A stretch of DNA of 64,000 nucleotides from NCBI RefSeq assembly GCF_014198245.1, contig NZ_JACIHE010000006.1, positions 248,001 to 312,000 of the forward strand, in the 5' to 3' direction. Both the position numbers and the translations under genes were made by a program. The notes beneath the pieces are model-generated. The model saw nothing but the letters and a program-made list of their open reading frames with translations, made no database searches and was not told where the DNA came from. This stretch comes from Bradyrhizobium sp. cir1. GTDB taxonomy: Bacteria > Pseudomonadota > Alphaproteobacteria > Rhizobiales > Xanthobacteraceae. The stretch's first letter is position 1. Every line of letters starts with the position of its first letter. Positions 35,793-44,831 of the stretch are shown one piece after another.

Positions 35793-35947
35793 ACACGTTC
35801 GGTCCGGGCTGCCCTGCCACAGCAGCCAGTGCATTCCGGCAAAAAGAGCGCCGTTCCCGGAAGCTGAAACGGCGACTGGAAATTAGGGTTGGCGGTTGGA
35901 GCCCCGGCGCCACGGAGGGCTTTCGACAATTTCAGGAGCGACCCAAC

Positions 35948-37195
35948 ATGTTTTCACGACGTGATTTGCTGGCCATGTCCGCGGCAGGCGCCGCCATGGT
36001 CGGCTCCAGTGCGCAGGCCGCAACCTTCGGCAATCCGGACGAGCCGCCGCAAGGCGCGGTGAACGCCAGGAGCCCCGGAAGCCTGACCGATCCCGGTCCG
36101 CAGAATCCGGCCCTCGCCAAGCAATTCCCCTCCGCGCAAACCCCGCCGGCGACGGACGTCGGCGGACTGCCGATGGATTGGGCCTCGTTCAACAATGCTC
36201 CGAAGCGCATCCAGAATGGCGGCTGGGCCCGTCAGGTCACAGTCGAGGACTTCGCCATCTCCAAGGAGATCTCCGGCGTCAACATGCGCCTGGCCGCCGG
36301 CGGCATCCGCGAGTTGCATTGGCATCAGGCCGCCGAGTGGGCGATCATGACCTACGGCTCCTGCCGCATCACCGTGCTCGACACCCAGGGGCGCCCCTAT
36401 GTCGGCGACCTCAAGGCCGGCGACCTCTGGTACTTCCCGCCGGGCGCGCCGCATTCGCTGCAGGGCCTGGGGCCTGACGGCTGCGAATTCGTCATCTGCT
36501 TCGACGACGGCCACGCCAACGAGTTCAACACGCTGCTGGTGACGGATTGGCTCGCCCATACGCCGCCCGAGGTGCTGGCCAAGAACTTCGGCGTTCCGGT
36601 CGAGGCCTTCGCAAATATCCCGCTGCACAATCTCTGGATCTTCCAGGGGACGGTGCCTGGCGATCTCGCCGCCGATCGCGCCGCAATCGCCAAGCATGCG
36701 GAGGCGCCGCCCTACCCCTTCATCCATTCGCTCGGCAGCTCGACCCCGGTCAAGGAGAGTTCCGCCGGCAGCATCCGCGTTGCCGACAGCAGCAACTTCA
36801 AGGTGGCCACCACGGTCGCTGCGGCGCTCGTGACGATGCCGCCGGGCGCTGTCCGCGAGATGCACTGGCATCCGAATGCCGACGAATGGCAGTACTACAT
36901 CAAGGGCAAGGCGCGGATGACGGTGTTCGACACCGGGCCCAATGCGCTGACAACGGATTTCTCGGCCGGCGACATCGGCTATGTCCGACGCAATCTCGGC
37001 CACTATGTCGAGAATATCGGCGACACCGAGCTGCAGTTCGTCGGCGTGTTCCGCGCGCCGCGCTACGAGGAGGTCTCGCTCTCCAACTGGCTGACGCACA
37101 CGCCGCCCAAGCTGGTCGCCCAGCATTTCAACATCGACGAGAAGCTGATCGCGCAATGGCCGGATAACGGCCCGGGCGTGATGCCCAAGTCCTAA
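35948..37195 (+). CDS. oxdC: Tat-exported bicupin oxalate decarboxylase
   Basis: 415 aa; AGGAG precedes ATG 35948. The N-terminus MFSRRDLLAMSAAG is a twin-arginine signal. Two cupin domains each carry a manganese set: H124, H126, E130, H169 and H306, H308, E313, H352. Oxalate becomes formate and CO2, using a proton, outside the cytoplasm. The lid loop after FDDG reads NEFNT where the Bacillus enzyme has SENST; the catalytic Glu (E192) is kept, but its neighbours differ. The formate made could feed the divergent oxidoreductase. A terminator follows at 37223-37255. Confidence 0.9.
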   Translation: MFSRRDLLAMSAAGAAMVGSSAQAATFGNPDEPPQGAVNARSPGSLTDPGPQNPALAKQFPSAQTPPATDVGGLPMDWASFNNAPKRIQNGGWARQVTVEDFAISKEISGVNMRLAAGGIRELHWHQAAEWAIMTYGSCRITVLDTQGRPYVGDLKAGDLWYFPPGAPHSLQGLGPDGCEFVICFDDGHANEFNTLLVTDWLAHTPPEVLAKNFGVPVEAFANIPLHNLWIFQGTVPGDLAADRAAIAKHAEAPPYPFIHSLGSSTPVKESSAGSIRVADSSNFKVATTVAAALVTMPPGAVREMHWHPNADEWQYYIKGKARMTVFDTGPNALTTDFSAGDIGYVRRNLGHYVENIGDTELQFVGVFRAPRYEEVSLSNWLTHTPPKLVAQHFNIDEKLIAQWPDNGPGVMPKS

Positions 37196-37222
37196 ACAAG
37201 GGCCACAAACCGTCCCGAATGA

Positions 37223-37255
37223 GAAAGGCGCCGAAACCGGCGCCTTTCTTTTATT
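37223..37255 (+). terminator. intrinsic terminator after oxdC, possibly shared with cydB
   Basis: GAAAGGCGCCG and CGGCGCCTTTC form an 11-bp stem with a 4-nt loop, then TTTTATT. The hairpin sits between convergent oxdC and cydB; the minus-strand side has a weaker TTTCTCATT tail, so it may serve both. Confidence 0.85.
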
Positions 37256-37276
37256 CGCGGTTCGAACCCGTCGCCG

Positions 37277-38263
37277 TCAGTAGTGATCAGCCGTCGCAGC
37301 CGTCTTGCCGCGGAAGACGCGATAACCCACCGCGACATAGAGCAGCATCAACGGGAACACGAACAGGCCCTCGCCCCAGAACATGAAGGCGAGACTTGCA
37401 TGCGGCGCCGCCGCCTCGTCTATCGTGACGACGAACGGGATCATGTAGGGCCAGAACGACAGGGCAAGCGTGCCGAAGGCCGACGCAAAGATCAGCGCCA
37501 CCATGTGGAACGGCCAATAGTCGTCATGGCGCAAGATGCTGGTGGCGAGCACTGCGGCGGCACCCGCGCCGATGAGGGGAAACACGAACAGATAGGGCCG
37601 CTCGATCCAGCGGCGCAGGATTGGCAGATGCTCGACAAGCGCATGCGTGAAGACGACCACGAGGAAGGCCAGCACGGCGACCGCTAGCAATGGGATCTGA
37701 CGCCGCGTGGCGTCGCGGATCGGGCCCTCGCACTTCCTCACCAGCCAGCAGGCCCCGAGCAGCGCGTAGCCGAAGCACAGGCCGATCCCGCACAAGACCG
37801 AAAAGCCGGTTAGCCAGCCGAAGGTTCCGCCGACATATTCGCCGTTGGAGAATTGCAGCCCCTCGACCAGCGCCCCGACCATGGCGCCCTGCATGAAGCT
37901 TGCGGCAAACGATCCCACGGTGAAGCTGACGTCCCAGATCCGGCGCGAGCGCGAGGCCTTGCCGCGAAATTCGAACGCGACACCGCGCAGGATCAATCCC
38001 AGCAGCATGACCACGACCGGGATGTAGAAGGCGGGCATCAACATGGCATAGACCACGGGGAACGCACCCCACATGATCACGCCGGCGACGACCAGCCAGG
38101 TCTCGTTGCCATCCCAGACCGGAGCGATCGTGCGCAGCATCTCCGCACGCCTCGCCTCGCCATCGGCGAGACCGAACAGCATGCCGACGCCAAGATCGAA
38201 GCCGTCCAGCAGAAGATAGATCAGAATGCTGATGGCCAGCAGCGCAACCCAGAACATCACCAT
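37277..38263 (-). CDS. cydB: cytochrome bd-type quinol oxidase subunit II
   Basis: 328 aa membrane subunit with about 8-9 helices and the N-terminal hallmark LLLDGFDLGVGML and GNETWLVVAG. With CydA it oxidises quinol and reduces O2 to water. The start is the first of a MVM run at 38263, with GGGAG upstream, 2 bp after the cydA stop. It is the last gene of the fumC-cupin-mqo-cydAB set. Confidence 0.93.
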   Translation of the reverse strand: MVMFWVALLAISILIYLLLDGFDLGVGMLFGLADGEARRAEMLRTIAPVWDGNETWLVVAGVIMWGAFPVVYAMLMPAFYIPVVVMLLGLILRGVAFEFRGKASRSRRIWDVSFTVGSFAASFMQGAMVGALVEGLQFSNGEYVGGTFGWLTGFSVLCGIGLCFGYALLGACWLVRKCEGPIRDATRRQIPLLAVAVLAFLVVVFTHALVEHLPILRRWIERPYLFVFPLIGAGAAAVLATSILRHDDYWPFHMVALIFASAFGTLALSFWPYMIPFVVTIDEAAAPHASLAFMFWGEGLFVFPLMLLYVAVGYRVFRGKTAATADHY

Positions 38264-38265
38264 GT

Positions 38266-39675
38266 CTATTCTCCCGCTTCGAGATAGCTGTGCGAGGCCG
38301 GCACCTGATCGGCGAGCGACATCGGCCGATTGGGAACCGGAACGTGCAGAGGCCTGCCGCCCAGCCCGGCCGGGCCGGCGCGCAGCAGCCGGTAGATGTA
38401 GTAAGTCCCGAACGAGAAGATGAAGGCATAGACCGCAACGAACAGGATCAGCGAAGCCGTCGCGGCGGCCGCCGTCAGAGATGGCGTCACGGCATCGGCG
38501 GTCCGCAATACACCGTAGACCGTCCACGGCTGGCGGCCGACCTCCGCTGTGTACCAGCCGGTGAGGATCGCGATCCACGGCAGCGGGAAGCTGAGGAAGA
38601 TGCCCCATAGCAGCAGGCGGCTGCGCTCGAGCCGATGCTTGAGCCCGAGCCAGGTCCCGAGCCAGGCCAGCCCCAGCATCACGAAGCCGCAGCCGACCAT
38701 GATGCGGAAGGCGAAGAACGGGATCACCACCGGCGGCCGGTCCTGCGGCGCGAAGCTGCTCAGGCCGACCTCCTTCGACGTCAGGCTCATGCTTCCGATG
38801 ATGCTGCCGAGCACCGGAATCGAGATCGCGTATCTGTTCGATTCGGTGGTCGAATCCGGGATCGCGATCAACACCTCTGAGGCCGGCTGCTCATCGTGCC
38901 AGCGCGCCTCGATCGCGGCGAACTTGGCCGGCTGATAGTCGTGGACGTAGTCGCCGACGAGATGTCCGATGAAGAGCTGGACCGGAAGCAACACCGCCGC
39001 GAGCGCAAGGCCCATGCGCAGCATCACATGCGCCTCGGCCCGATAAGTCCGCCGCAGCAGATACCACGCGCCGGTCGCAGCCACGCAGAACGCGCCGGTG
39101 AGATAGGAGGCGAGCAGCATGTGCGGGAAGCGGACCCAGACCACGCGGTTGAAGATGATCTGCGCCCAATCGTCAGGCACGAACTGGCCGTTCTGCAGGA
39201 CGTAGCCGGCCGGCACCTGCATCCAGCTGTTGTTGACCATGATCCAGAACGCCGACAGCGTGGTGCCGAGCGCGACCATCGCGGTCGAGAACAGGTAGAA
39301 CCAGGGCGGCACCCGCGGCCGGCCGAAGATGAGGATACCGAAGAAGCCGGCCTCCAGCATGAAGGCGGTAAACGTCTCGTAGGACAGCAGCGGCCCCTGG
39401 ATCGGGCCCGACATCGTCGAGAGCACGCTCCAGTTCGTTCCGAACTGGAACGCCATCACCACGCCCGATACCACGCCCATGCCGAAGGCGACGCCGAAGA
39501 TCTTGAGCCAGAACTCGAACAGGGTCCGGTAGACGGGCCTGCCACTGTACCGGTGCATCGCTTCGAGCACGGTGAGCCACGCGGCAAGCCCGATCGTGAA
39601 CGCCGGGAAGATGATGTGGAACGAGATGGTGAAGGCGAACTGCAGCCGCGAGAGGAGAAGCGCCGTCGGATCCAT
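38266..39675 (-). CDS. cydA: cytochrome bd-type quinol oxidase subunit I
   Basis: 469 aa; AAGGAGGGGG precedes the ATG at 39675. It carries the haem ligand H20 in FHIIFPAFT and the GWYTAEVGRQPW signature. At 469 aa it is shorter than the ~520-aa E. coli protein, consistent with a short quinol loop of the cyanide-insensitive (CioA) branch; cioA/cioB are alternative names. The oxidase has high affinity for O2 and tolerates inhibitors. It lies 17 bp after mqo, so malate-derived quinol may flow directly to it. Confidence 0.92.
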   Translation of the reverse strand: MDPTALLLSRLQFAFTISFHIIFPAFTIGLAAWLTVLEAMHRYSGRPVYRTLFEFWLKIFGVAFGMGVVSGVVMAFQFGTNWSVLSTMSGPIQGPLLSYETFTAFMLEAGFFGILIFGRPRVPPWFYLFSTAMVALGTTLSAFWIMVNNSWMQVPAGYVLQNGQFVPDDWAQIIFNRVVWVRFPHMLLASYLTGAFCVAATGAWYLLRRTYRAEAHVMLRMGLALAAVLLPVQLFIGHLVGDYVHDYQPAKFAAIEARWHDEQPASEVLIAIPDSTTESNRYAISIPVLGSIIGSMSLTSKEVGLSSFAPQDRPPVVIPFFAFRIMVGCGFVMLGLAWLGTWLGLKHRLERSRLLLWGIFLSFPLPWIAILTGWYTAEVGRQPWTVYGVLRTADAVTPSLTAAAATASLILFVAVYAFIFSFGTYYIYRLLRAGPAGLGGRPLHVPVPNRPMSLADQVPASHSYLEAGE

Positions 39676-39692
39676 GGCAAGCCCCCTCCTTT

Positions 39693-41225
39693 CTACGCCC
39701 GCTTCGCAACCACCGGCGCGCGTGCGGCCGGCTGCGGGATGTTGTCGACCTTGAGCACCTCCGCCGTCGCAGCGCGGATCTGGCGGCAAAAATCCGCATC
39801 CTTGATCAGCGACACGCCATAGGACGGGATGATCTGCTTGAGCTTCGGCAGCCAGGCACTCGCCGTCAGCTCGCCGGCAAAGCATTTCTCCAGCACGCTG
39901 ATGGCGATGAACGCCGCGGTGGAGGCGCCCGGCGAGGCGCCGAGAAGGGCGACCAGAGAATGATCGTCCGCGCCGACCAGCTCGGTCCCGAACTCGAGCA
40001 ATCCGCCGCGCTTGACGTCGGGCTTGATGATCTGAACGCGCTGGCCCGCCACCTGCAGCCTCCAGTCCTTCGGATCGGCCTTCGGGAAATATTCGTCGAG
40101 CGCGGCCAGACGGTGGCTCTCGGACTGCAGCACCTGCCCGACCAGATACTCCGTGAGGCCGAAATTGTCGCGCGCCACCGAAAGCAGCGGTTTGACGTTG
40201 GCCGGACGAATGGACTCGAACAGGTCGAGCAGCGAGCCGTGCTTGAGGAACTTGCTCGAGAAGCCGGCATAGGGCCCGAACAGCAACGAACGCCGGCCGC
40301 CGATCACGCGGGTGTCGAGATGCGGCACCGACATCGGCGGTGAGCCTACCGCGGCCTTGCCGTAGACCTTGGCATGGTGACGCCGGTTGATCTCCGGATC
40401 GTCGCAGCGCAGCCAGATTCCGCTGACCGGGAAACCGCCATAGCCGCGGCTCTCCGGAATCCCGGACTTTTCCAGCAGCGGCAGCGCACCGCCGCCGGCG
40501 CCGATGAAGACGAACTTCGCGCGCACCGATCGCGTCTCGCCACTGTCGGTGTCACGTACCTCGATGCGCCAGCGACCGTCCTGCTCGCGAACGAGATCCG
40601 TGACGCAGCTCTTGTAGTGCGCGGCGCAGCCCGGCTGGCCGACGAGATGATGGACCAGGAGATGGGTCAGTGAACCGTAGTCGACGTCGGTCCCCGTGAT
40701 GATGCGCGTCGCCGCCACGGGATCGCCACTGGGCCGGCCCTCCATCACCAATGGCGCCCACTCTGCGATCTTCGAGGGATCCTCGCTGTATTCCATGCCC
40801 TCATAGCAATGATGCGCCGTCATCGCCTTGAACCGCTTCCTGAGGAAGGCGACGTTGTCGACACCGTGCACGAAGCTCATGTGCGGCACGGGATGAATGA
40901 AGGATCTGGGATCGGCGATCGCGCCGCGCGCGACGAGATAAGACCAGAGCTGCCGCGACAGGTCAAACTCGACATTGACCTCGAGCGCCTTCGAGATATC
41001 GACGCTGCCGTCGGGCCGCTGCGGCGTGTAGTTCATCTCGCAATTGGCCGCGTGGCCGGTGCCCGCGTTGTTCCACGCATCCGAGCTTTCGAGCGCGCAA
41101 TCCTCGAGGGCCTCGAACATCTGGATCGTGAGCGAGGGCTCCAGCTCCTTGAGAAGCACCCCGAGGGTGGCGCTCATGATGCCTGCGCCAATGAGGACGA
41201 CGTCGGATTCGGAAGTTCCTTGCAT
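39693..41225 (-). CDS. mqo: malate:quinone oxidoreductase
   Basis: 510 aa FAD-dependent peripheral membrane enzyme that oxidises malate to oxaloacetate and reduces quinone, bypassing NAD malate dehydrogenase. The N-terminal dinucleotide fold begins DVVLIGAGIMSATLG, followed by the family stretch DAWNNAGTGHAANCEMNY. Its neighbours are fumarase (malate supply) and cytochrome bd (quinol oxidation), which places it in the middle of a short respiratory chain. Confidence 0.95.
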   Translation of the reverse strand: MQGTSESDVVLIGAGIMSATLGVLLKELEPSLTIQMFEALEDCALESSDAWNNAGTGHAANCEMNYTPQRPDGSVDISKALEVNVEFDLSRQLWSYLVARGAIADPRSFIHPVPHMSFVHGVDNVAFLRKRFKAMTAHHCYEGMEYSEDPSKIAEWAPLVMEGRPSGDPVAATRIITGTDVDYGSLTHLLVHHLVGQPGCAAHYKSCVTDLVREQDGRWRIEVRDTDSGETRSVRAKFVFIGAGGGALPLLEKSGIPESRGYGGFPVSGIWLRCDDPEINRRHHAKVYGKAAVGSPPMSVPHLDTRVIGGRRSLLFGPYAGFSSKFLKHGSLLDLFESIRPANVKPLLSVARDNFGLTEYLVGQVLQSESHRLAALDEYFPKADPKDWRLQVAGQRVQIIKPDVKRGGLLEFGTELVGADDHSLVALLGASPGASTAAFIAISVLEKCFAGELTASAWLPKLKQIIPSYGVSLIKDADFCRQIRAATAEVLKVDNIPQPAARAPVVAKRA

Positions 41226-41278
41226 CGCAGTTCTCTTCGTTTGGTTGGTGGGCGATGTTGTGCTCTCAATGGGCTCGG

Positions 41279-41683
41279 TCAGGCTCGCGCCGGCTGCCGC
41301 GCCTTGGCGCGGAACGGCACGGCGGCTCCCGGCCGCAGCACCACGTAGGCGCGGCGCCAGGACGAATCGTCCGTCAATTTCCAGCTGTGACCCGAACCCG
41401 CGGTGTCTTCCGCCAGCAGGACATTGCCGGGATGAATGAGGAAGTGGTTGCCGTCGCGCGTCTGGAAATCGAGCGTGCCGCTGAGCGTGATCACGAGCTG
41501 CCGGATCGGCGCTGTGTGCCAGGCGAAAGCGCCGCCCGATTCCGTCTCCTGGAACGAGACGCTGACGGCATCGATCTTCCCGGTCAGGAAGTCGCCGCGC
41601 TGGCCCGGTTCCAGTTCCAGGAAGCCCTCCTCGAAATGTGAGTTGTTATCCTCTCCGGTCCATAGACGTACGCAACGGATCAT
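41279..41683 (-). CDS. small cupin-domain protein
   Basis: 134 aa, with AAGGAGAG before the ATG at 41683. It has one cupin beta-barrel with histidines in FAWHTAPIR and GSGHSWK and the barrel turn LSGTLDFQTRDGN. Metal binding is plausible but the HxH pair of classical cupins is absent. It is placed between fumC (27 bp) and mqo (53 bp) on one transcript. A sensing or chaperone role for the operon can only be guessed. Confidence 0.72.
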   Translation of the reverse strand: MIRCVRLWTGEDNNSHFEEGFLELEPGQRGDFLTGKIDAVSVSFQETESGGAFAWHTAPIRQLVITLSGTLDFQTRDGNHFLIHPGNVLLAEDTAGSGHSWKLTDDSSWRRAYVVLRPGAAVPFRAKARQPARA

Positions 41684-41710
41684 CGTTCTCTCCTTTCAGC
41701 CGGCCGTGTT

Positions 41711-43147
41711 TCAAAAGGCCTTGGCGCCGATTGCGAGCGGCACCTTGATCTCGGCGACATAGGGTCTGACCATCTTGGCGGGATCGACGATGCGATCGAA
41801 CTCCGGCTCGGTCACGAAGCCGAGCTTCAACGCCGCCGATTTCAGCGTGAGATCGTTGTCCATCGCGTAATGCGCGATCCGCGACGCCTTGTCGTAGCCG
41901 ATCACCGGTGCCAGCGCGGTCACCAGCATCAACGATCGCTCGACATATTCCTGGATCCTCTTGTGGTTCGGCTCGGTGCCTTCGACCAGGAAGGTGCGGA
42001 AGTTCGTGCAGCCATCGGCGAGGATCGTGACGGACTGCGCGATGTTGTGGATGATCAGCGGCTTGTAGACGTTCATTTCGAGATAGCCGCCGGCGCCGCC
42101 GAAACCGACGGCGACGTCGTTCGCCATCACCTGCACGGCGATCATCGCCAGCGCCTCCGCCTGCGTCGGGTTGACCTTGCCCGGCATGATCGACGAGCCC
42201 GGCTCGTTCTCGGGGATCAGCAATTCGGCAAAACCGGCGCGCGGGCCGCAGGACATCAGGCGGATGTCGTTCGCGATCTTGTAGAGCGAGCCGGCTAGCG
42301 TGCGCAGCGTGCCGGACAGCTGCACCAGCGCATCGTGCGCGCCCTGCACGGCAAACTTGTTGGGCGCGCTGACGAAAGGCAGGCCCGTCAACCGCGCGAT
42401 CTCGGCCGCGACGGCCTCCGCGAAACCCGGCGCCGCGTTGATCCCGGTGCCGACGGCGGTGCCGCCGAGCGCCAGGCGGAAGACGCCCTTGAGCGCATCG
42501 TCGATCCGCGTCAGGTCGTCTGCGAGCATGCCGGCGTAACCGGACCACTCCTGCCCGAGCGTCAGCGGAGTGGCATCCTGCATGTGGGTCCGGCCAATCT
42601 TGACGATGCCATCCCACTGGCTCGACTTTGCCGCGATCGCGTCATGCAGGGCCTCGACAGCCGGGACCAGGCGTTCCGTCACGTTCGTCGCCGCCGCGAT
42701 GTACATGGCCGATGGGAAGCTGTCATTCGACGACTGCGACATGTTGACGTGATCGTTCGGATGAACCGGCAGCTTGCTGCCGAGCGGCGTGCCCGCGATC
42801 TGGCAGCATCGGTTCGAGATCACCTCATTCACGTTCATGTTGAACTGCGTTCCGCTACCGGTCATCCAGACGTGAAGCGGAAACATGTCGTGGTGCTGAC
42901 CCGCGAGAATCTCGTCGCAGACGTGGATGATCAGCTTGTGAAGCTTGCCATCGAGACGACCGCCAGCGTAGTTGGCGTTCGCGGCCGCCTTCTTCAGGAT
43001 CGCGTAGGACTGGATCATCTCGCGCGGCATGAGGTCCTTGCCGATGCTGAAATGTTCGAGCGAGCGTTGCGTCTGCGCGCCCCAGAGCTTGTCCGCGGGA
43101 ACGGACACTTCACCGAGGCTGTCTGTCTCTTTGCGGAGGTCGTTCAT
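41711..43147 (-). CDS. fumC: class II fumarate hydratase
   Basis: 478 aa. It hydrates fumarate to L-malate without an iron-sulfur cluster. It has the family signature [11 protein letters not shown], the catalytic His motif [11 protein letters not shown] and an intact tetramer core. The start at 43147 is chosen at MNDLRKE; the frame is open to 43399 without support. As an oxidant-resistant fumarase it is suited to aerobic stress. It heads the fumC-cupin-mqo-cydAB run; a 19-bp palindrome at 43176-43194 lies 28 bp upstream. Confidence 0.95.
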   Translation of the reverse strand: MNDLRKETDSLGEVSVPADKLWGAQTQRSLEHFSIGKDLMPREMIQSYAILKKAAANANYAGGRLDGKLHKLIIHVCDEILAGQHHDMFPLHVWMTGSGTQFNMNVNEVISNRCCQIAGTPLGSKLPVHPNDHVNMSQSSNDSFPSAMYIAAATNVTERLVPAVEALHDAIAAKSSQWDGIVKIGRTHMQDATPLTLGQEWSGYAGMLADDLTRIDDALKGVFRLALGGTAVGTGINAAPGFAEAVAAEIARLTGLPFVSAPNKFAVQGAHDALVQLSGTLRTLAGSLYKIANDIRLMSCGPRAGFAELLIPENEPGSSIMPGKVNPTQAEALAMIAVQVMANDVAVGFGGAGGYLEMNVYKPLIIHNIAQSVTILADGCTNFRTFLVEGTEPNHKRIQEYVERSLMLVTALAPVIGYDKASRIAHYAMDNDLTLKSAALKLGFVTEPEFDRIVDPAKMVRPYVAEIKVPLAIGAKAF

Positions 43148-43175
43148 CCTTGCCTCTCGTGGCAGTTGATGCCGG

Positions 43176-43194
43176 AAGTGCCATCCCGGCACTT
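43176..43194. promoter_or_regulatory. 19-bp palindrome upstream of fumC
   Basis: AAGTGCC-ATCCC-GGCACTT is a perfect 7-bp dyad with a 5-nt spacer, located 28 bp before the fumC start. It may be an operator or a leader hairpin of the respiratory operon. Confidence 0.45.
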
Positions 43195-43292
43195 GCTGGA
43201 AATGATACGGCGCGCACCGCCTACCTGCTTCCGCGAACGAACGTCCCTTTGCCGAATGGCATGGTGTGACGGCGCGCAGCGGGAGAAACTGC

Positions 43293-43973
43293 TCAGCCGG
43301 GATCGCGGCCGATCCGGTTCCGCAGGCACAGCAGCAGCGCGCACGCCGACAATGCGATCGGCACCGCAAGACTGGCTGCGCCGAGCCGCGTCGTGGCAAA
43401 GCCGCCGATGGCGGCGCCGCACAGGAACATCAGGCAGAGCACGAGCATGGTGCCGCCCCCATGCAAGGCGTCGCGATCCGATGTCGACACGAACTCATCG
43501 ATGGCGCGCAGCATGTTGCCGGTGACGGTGACCGAGAGATAGCTCCAGCGCTCGACGCGCCTGAAGCTGGCCGACTGCAGCGCGACACCAAAGGAGATTC
43601 CGAGAATGACGAGCGGATCAGGAATCCGGTGAAGCAGCAGCATCACTGCCGCTAGGCAGGCGATCTGCGCAACGAGACAGCGCAGCGGCGCCTGGATGCG
43701 GATCGCCACCCATGCGCCGAGAAGAAAGACGACAATCGGAAGCAGATGATGCGCCGCCCGCTGCCATTGCCCCGAAAGGGCGTCGATGCCGAAGAAGACG
43801 ACATTGCCGGTCTGCGAGCTTGCGAACACACCTCCGAGCGAGAGCCAGGTGAAGGCATCGAGAAAGCCGCCCGACATGGTCAGCAGGGCCGCAACCGGAA
43901 GCGAGTGTTCCGGAGCCCAGGCGGCCGCCCGTAGCTCAGCTGCGGGCTCCGGAGATGCGGCCTGTATCGTCAT
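43293..43973 (-). CDS. DUF1275 (YoaK-family) membrane protein
   Basis: 226 aa with about six membrane helices; early motif [19 protein letters not shown] and later [13 protein letters not shown] and TGNMLRAID match the DUF1275 family. Its biochemical role is unknown. It lies 18 bp after fdhD on the same strand, so it is probably co-transcribed with fdhD and the HdeD-like gene. Confidence 0.82.
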   Translation of the reverse strand: MTIQAASPEPAAELRAAAWAPEHSLPVAALLTMSGGFLDAFTWLSLGGVFASSQTGNVVFFGIDALSGQWQRAAHHLLPIVVFLLGAWVAIRIQAPLRCLVAQIACLAAVMLLLHRIPDPLVILGISFGVALQSASFRRVERWSYLSVTVTGNMLRAIDEFVSTSDRDALHGGGTMLVLCLMFLCGAAIGGFATTRLGAASLAVPIALSACALLLCLRNRIGRDPG

Positions 43974-43991
43974 GCCGGCCGGCCCGCAAGG

Positions 43992-44828
43992 TCAACACCC
44001 CGCGCGCGGCGCAGCCTCGTCGGGCAGCAGAACGCGTCGCGGGTGCGTGAACACGCCATATCCGTCATCGCGGGCAATCGCCACAAGCGTGATACCCGCT
44101 TCCTTCGCGGTCTGGATGGCGAGCGCGGTTGGCGCGGACACGGCCACGACGACCGGCACGCCCATCATCGCCGCCTTCTGCACCATCTCGACCGAGACGC
44201 GGCTTGTCAGCAGCACGGCGCCATCACGGGCCGGGCTGCCGTCGCGCATGATCGCACCTGCAAGCTTGTCCAGCGCATTGTGGCGGCCGACGTCCTCCCT
44301 GACCAGGCCGATGCCGGTGCGGGGGCTCCAGAACGCCGCCGCGTGAACGGATCGCGTGTGCTGATTCAACGTCTGCAAGGGCGACAGCGCCTGCATCGCG
44401 TTGAGCAGATCTGGCGCATGAAACGCAATGCCACGGCCTTCCACCCGCGTCGGCGTGCGACGCGCCTGTTCGAGGCTTTCGATGCCGCATAGTCCACAGC
44501 CGACCGGGCCGCTGATGGCGCGGCGACGGGCGGCCAGGGACGCCGCGCGGTTGCCATCGAGCCACATCCGCACCTCGACGCCGAGCTCGTTCGGGATCAG
44601 ATCGATGCTCCCGATCTCGCTTCGCCGTTCGACGATGGCTTCCGTGAGGCTGAATCCGATGCCGAAATCCTCCAGATCGGCCGGCGTTCCCATCATCACG
44701 GCATGGGTCGAGCCGTTATAGGTGAGCGCGATGGCCGTCTCCTCGGCCACCAGCCGCGAGGTCGACCGTGTCTGACCGCCGCGCCAGGCAATCTCCCGAT
44801 GCCGCGTGAATGTCGAACCTGTCATCAT
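43992..44828 (-). CDS. fdhD: formate dehydrogenase accessory sulfurtransferase
   Basis: 278 aa. FdhD transfers sulfur from the cysteine desulfurase to the molybdenum cofactor of formate dehydrogenases. The catalytic CxxC is seen in GCGLCGIE (near residues 121-124), with REDVGRHNALDKL and later LLTSRVSVEMVQKA. The probable client is the FdhF/YdeP-like enzyme at 33402-35699. It is 3 bp after the HdeD-like gene. Confidence 0.95.
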   Translation of the reverse strand: MMTGSTFTRHREIAWRGGQTRSTSRLVAEETAIALTYNGSTHAVMMGTPADLEDFGIGFSLTEAIVERRSEIGSIDLIPNELGVEVRMWLDGNRAASLAARRRAISGPVGCGLCGIESLEQARRTPTRVEGRGIAFHAPDLLNAMQALSPLQTLNQHTRSVHAAAFWSPRTGIGLVREDVGRHNALDKLAGAIMRDGSPARDGAVLLTSRVSVEMVQKAAMMGVPVVVAVSAPTALAIQTAKEAGITLVAIARDDGYGVFTHPRRVLLPDEAAPRAGC

Positions 44829-44831
44829 GGC

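Noticed and set aside
35954-37156. 400-aa minus-strand open frame opposite oxdC
   Set aside because: Antisense shadow of the bicupin gene with no domain of its own.
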